A DNA stretch of 64,000 nucleotides from Archangium violaceum Cb vi76 (lineage in GTDB: Bacteria; Myxococcota; Myxococcia; Myxococcales; Myxococcaceae): contig NZ_JPMI01000064.1 in NCBI RefSeq assembly GCF_000733295.1, positions 1 through 64,000 of the forward strand, in the 5' to 3' direction. Of this stretch, positions 62,700 through 64,000 are shown in pieces. Position 1 is the first letter of the stretch. Every line of letters begins with the position of its first letter. Below the pieces are notes generated by a model. The model ran no database searches, was not told the DNA's origin, and saw only the letters and a list, made by a program, of their open reading frames with translations. The position numbers and the translations under genes are program-made.

Positions 62700-64000
62700 G
62701 CGTGTACCCTCTCGAGGACCGCGCGGCCCACCAGCGCCGCTTCCACCTTGCCGCGCTGCGCCTCCGGCAGCGTCGCGAAGAGCTCTCCCACCGTCACCGG
62801 TTGCTCCGCCCCCGCCACCAGGGGCGCCAGCCGCGCGTCCATGGCCAGCACCCCTCCCGTGCGCAGGTTCGCCGCGTACCAGGAAGGTTTCACCACGCCG
62901 TCCAGCGTCGCCGGCAACCGCACCAGCGCGCAGTCTCCGTCCAACCGGATCCGCTCGCCGCCAGTCGCCACGGGGGCCGGCGGGTGCAGCGAGGCCCAAG
63001 CGACCCGGCCCGGGCTGAGTGGCGCGCGTTGCAACAGCTTCCCCGCCAGCGAGGTGAGCAGCTCCACCTGCCGGGCATGGGGCACCGTCCCCGGCGCCTC
63101 GAAGGGCACCGTGCGCGCCAGGTCCCGATCCTCGGGCGGAGCGAGGAAGCGCACCGCCAGGCCCGCGAAGTCCTCGCCCGAGCGCCCGCGCGTCCAGTGG
63201 AATGGCCGCACTCCCGACACCCAGTCGAACACGGGCCGCTGGCCGAGCAGCGCGAAGGTCCGCTCGTGCGCGGCCTCGTCCACTCCGGGAGCGCCCACCC
63301 ACCACTCCGCCACCACGCGTGCTCCAGCGGCGCGCAGACGCTCCACCGCGGCGGCCAGTGGCTCCAGCGGCACGCGGCTCCCGTCACTTCCCACGACTCC
63401 GCTCTCGTCCACCGAGCAGAATCCCACCACCGCCGTGCGGCAACCGCTCGACACGAGCGCCTCGGTGTCGAGCAGAGCCCGCAGCGGCACGTGTCCCGCC
63501 CAGGGCCCACCGTCCGCCGGGGGACGAGCCCCCTCGGGAACCCAGGTGAGGGCCTCCGGCTCCGTTGCGCCCAGGGCCACCACCCGCCAACGCAGAGGTG
63601 CCACGTCCTCGGGAAAGGAGGCCCGCTGGAAGGCGGGAATCGTCGCCAGGACCGCGCGATGGGTGACAGCGAAGGGACCCGCCACCTCCAGCGGCACCGA
63701 GGCCGGGCACGCCGCCGCCAGCTTCACCGCCGCGGGAAGTTGCAGGTCCTTCTCCAGCCACAGCCGTACCCGCTCGGCGCCCGGGAACTGCTCGGCCGCG
63801 CGGGCCAGGTCCTCGTCATACAGCGCGGGCGCCTGAATGATCCGGAGCACGTCCGCCGAGCGCTCGGTGGTGCCCCCCTCCAGCTCGATGTCATCGAGCC
63901 GCACGTGAACCCCCGACGGTGCACCCGAGAGGGCCGTGAGCACCGCGCCGAGGGCACGCAATGGCCGGTGCGCGTCCGCCCTCCCCCGCTTCCACAGCAC
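62696..64000 (-). CDS. Hypothetical protein, cut by the window edge
   Basis: The C-terminal 434 residues are present and the gene continues beyond 64000, so the start is unknown. I see no motif of a known enzyme. The end resembles a small winged-helix domain (EQPVTVGELFATLPEAQRGKVEAALVGRAVL), as found at the tails of some peptide-modification proteins. It is translationally coupled to the LanB-like gene and presumably acts with it. Confidence 0.6.
   Translation of the reverse strand: MLWKRGRADAHRPLRALGAVLTALSGAPSGVHVRLDDIELEGGTTERSADVLRIIQAPALYDEDLARAAEQFPGAERVRLWLEKDLQLPAAVKLAAACPASVPLEVAGPFAVTHRAVLATIPAFQRASFPEDVAPLRWRVVALGATEPEALTWVPEGARPPADGGPWAGHVPLRALLDTEALVSSGCRTAVVGFCSVDESGVVGSDGSRVPLEPLAAAVERLRAAGARVVAEWWVGAPGVDEAAHERTFALLGQRPVFDWVSGVRPFHWTRGRSGEDFAGLAVRFLAPPEDRDLARTVPFEAPGTVPHARQVELLTSLAGKLLQRAPLSPGRVAWASLHPPAPVATGGERIRLDGDCALVRLPATLDGVVKPSWYAANLRTGGVLAMDARLAPLVAGAEQPVTVGELFATLPEAQRGKVEAALVGRAVLERVHA

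Noticed and set aside
62696-64000. Radical SAM partner of the LanB-like gene
   Set aside because: No CxxxCxxC cluster motif is visible in the part inside the window.
1-64000. CRISPR arrays, tRNA or rRNA genes, transposases
   Set aside because: No regularly spaced direct repeats, cloverleaf-like sequences, rRNA signatures or transposase motifs were noticed; a tRNAscan or CRISPR search would be needed to be certain.

Overview
The window looks like a chromosomal segment of a myxobacterium, probably in the Cystobacter / Archangium / Stigmatella / Myxococcus group. The evidence is very high GC coding DNA with long open antisense frames, a complete myxochelin-type siderophore operon (mxcCDEFG), SitA-like lipoprotein toxins with immunity genes, a retron, and many PAS histidine kinases. 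This placement is inferred from gene content, not from a marker gene. I see no rRNA, tRNA, CRISPR array or insertion sequence. No gene-free stretch exceeds about 215 bases.

Layout. 0-3.2 kb: a four-CBS protein, a LOG-family nucleotide hydrolase and a glutaredoxin/DsbD-like membrane protein. 3.2-8.5 kb: a P1B-5 metal ATPase with a C-terminal hemerythrin domain, divergent from a papain-like peptidase/hydrolase fusion and an unknown partner. 8.6-13.8 kb: two convergent multi-PAS histidine kinases. 14-16 kb: a membrane protein and a SitA6/SitI6-like toxin-immunity pair. 16-22 kb: a GTPase, a TetR regulator with a fatty-acid hydroxylase, a DACNV-like protein and a TPR-like protein. 22.1-36.4 kb: the siderophore operon on the minus strand, running mxcC-D-E-F-G, a class II DAHP synthase, a TonB-dependent receptor and a surface lipoprotein. 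Three Fur-box-like sites lie along it. 36.5-39.5 kb: a WHH-nuclease lipoprotein toxin followed by three paralogous SUKH immunity genes and a decayed copy of the toxin signal sequence. 39.55-41.05 kb: a complete retron (promoter, a1, msr-msd, a2, reverse transcriptase). 41-48.4 kb: a TerY-P triad (vWA, PP2C, kinase) extended by HEAT-like and SWIM-finger genes, directly upstream of the retron. 48.5-53.5 kb: a lipoprotein, a cytochrome P450 and an AfsR/BTAD-type ATPase regulator. 53.8-58.4 kb: a 1265-residue toxin with a PD-(D/E)XK-like tip and its coupled immunity gene. 58.5-64 kb: a spermidine-synthase-like protein and an operon holding a lantibiotic-dehydratase N-domain protein and a glycine-oxidase-like flavoenzyme, cut by the window edge.

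How the genes work together. The mxc genes supply a full route: DAHP synthase raises aromatic flux; MxcD, MxcF and MxcC convert chorismate to 2,3-dihydroxybenzoate; MxcE activates it onto the MxcF carrier domain; MxcG couples it to lysine and releases the product reductively; the receptor retrieves the iron complex. The three toxin-immunity loci fit kin discrimination by outer-membrane exchange. The retron and the TerY-P/SWIM block, with two of the toxin loci nearby, form an accessory region of about 22 kb that is the most unusual part of the window.
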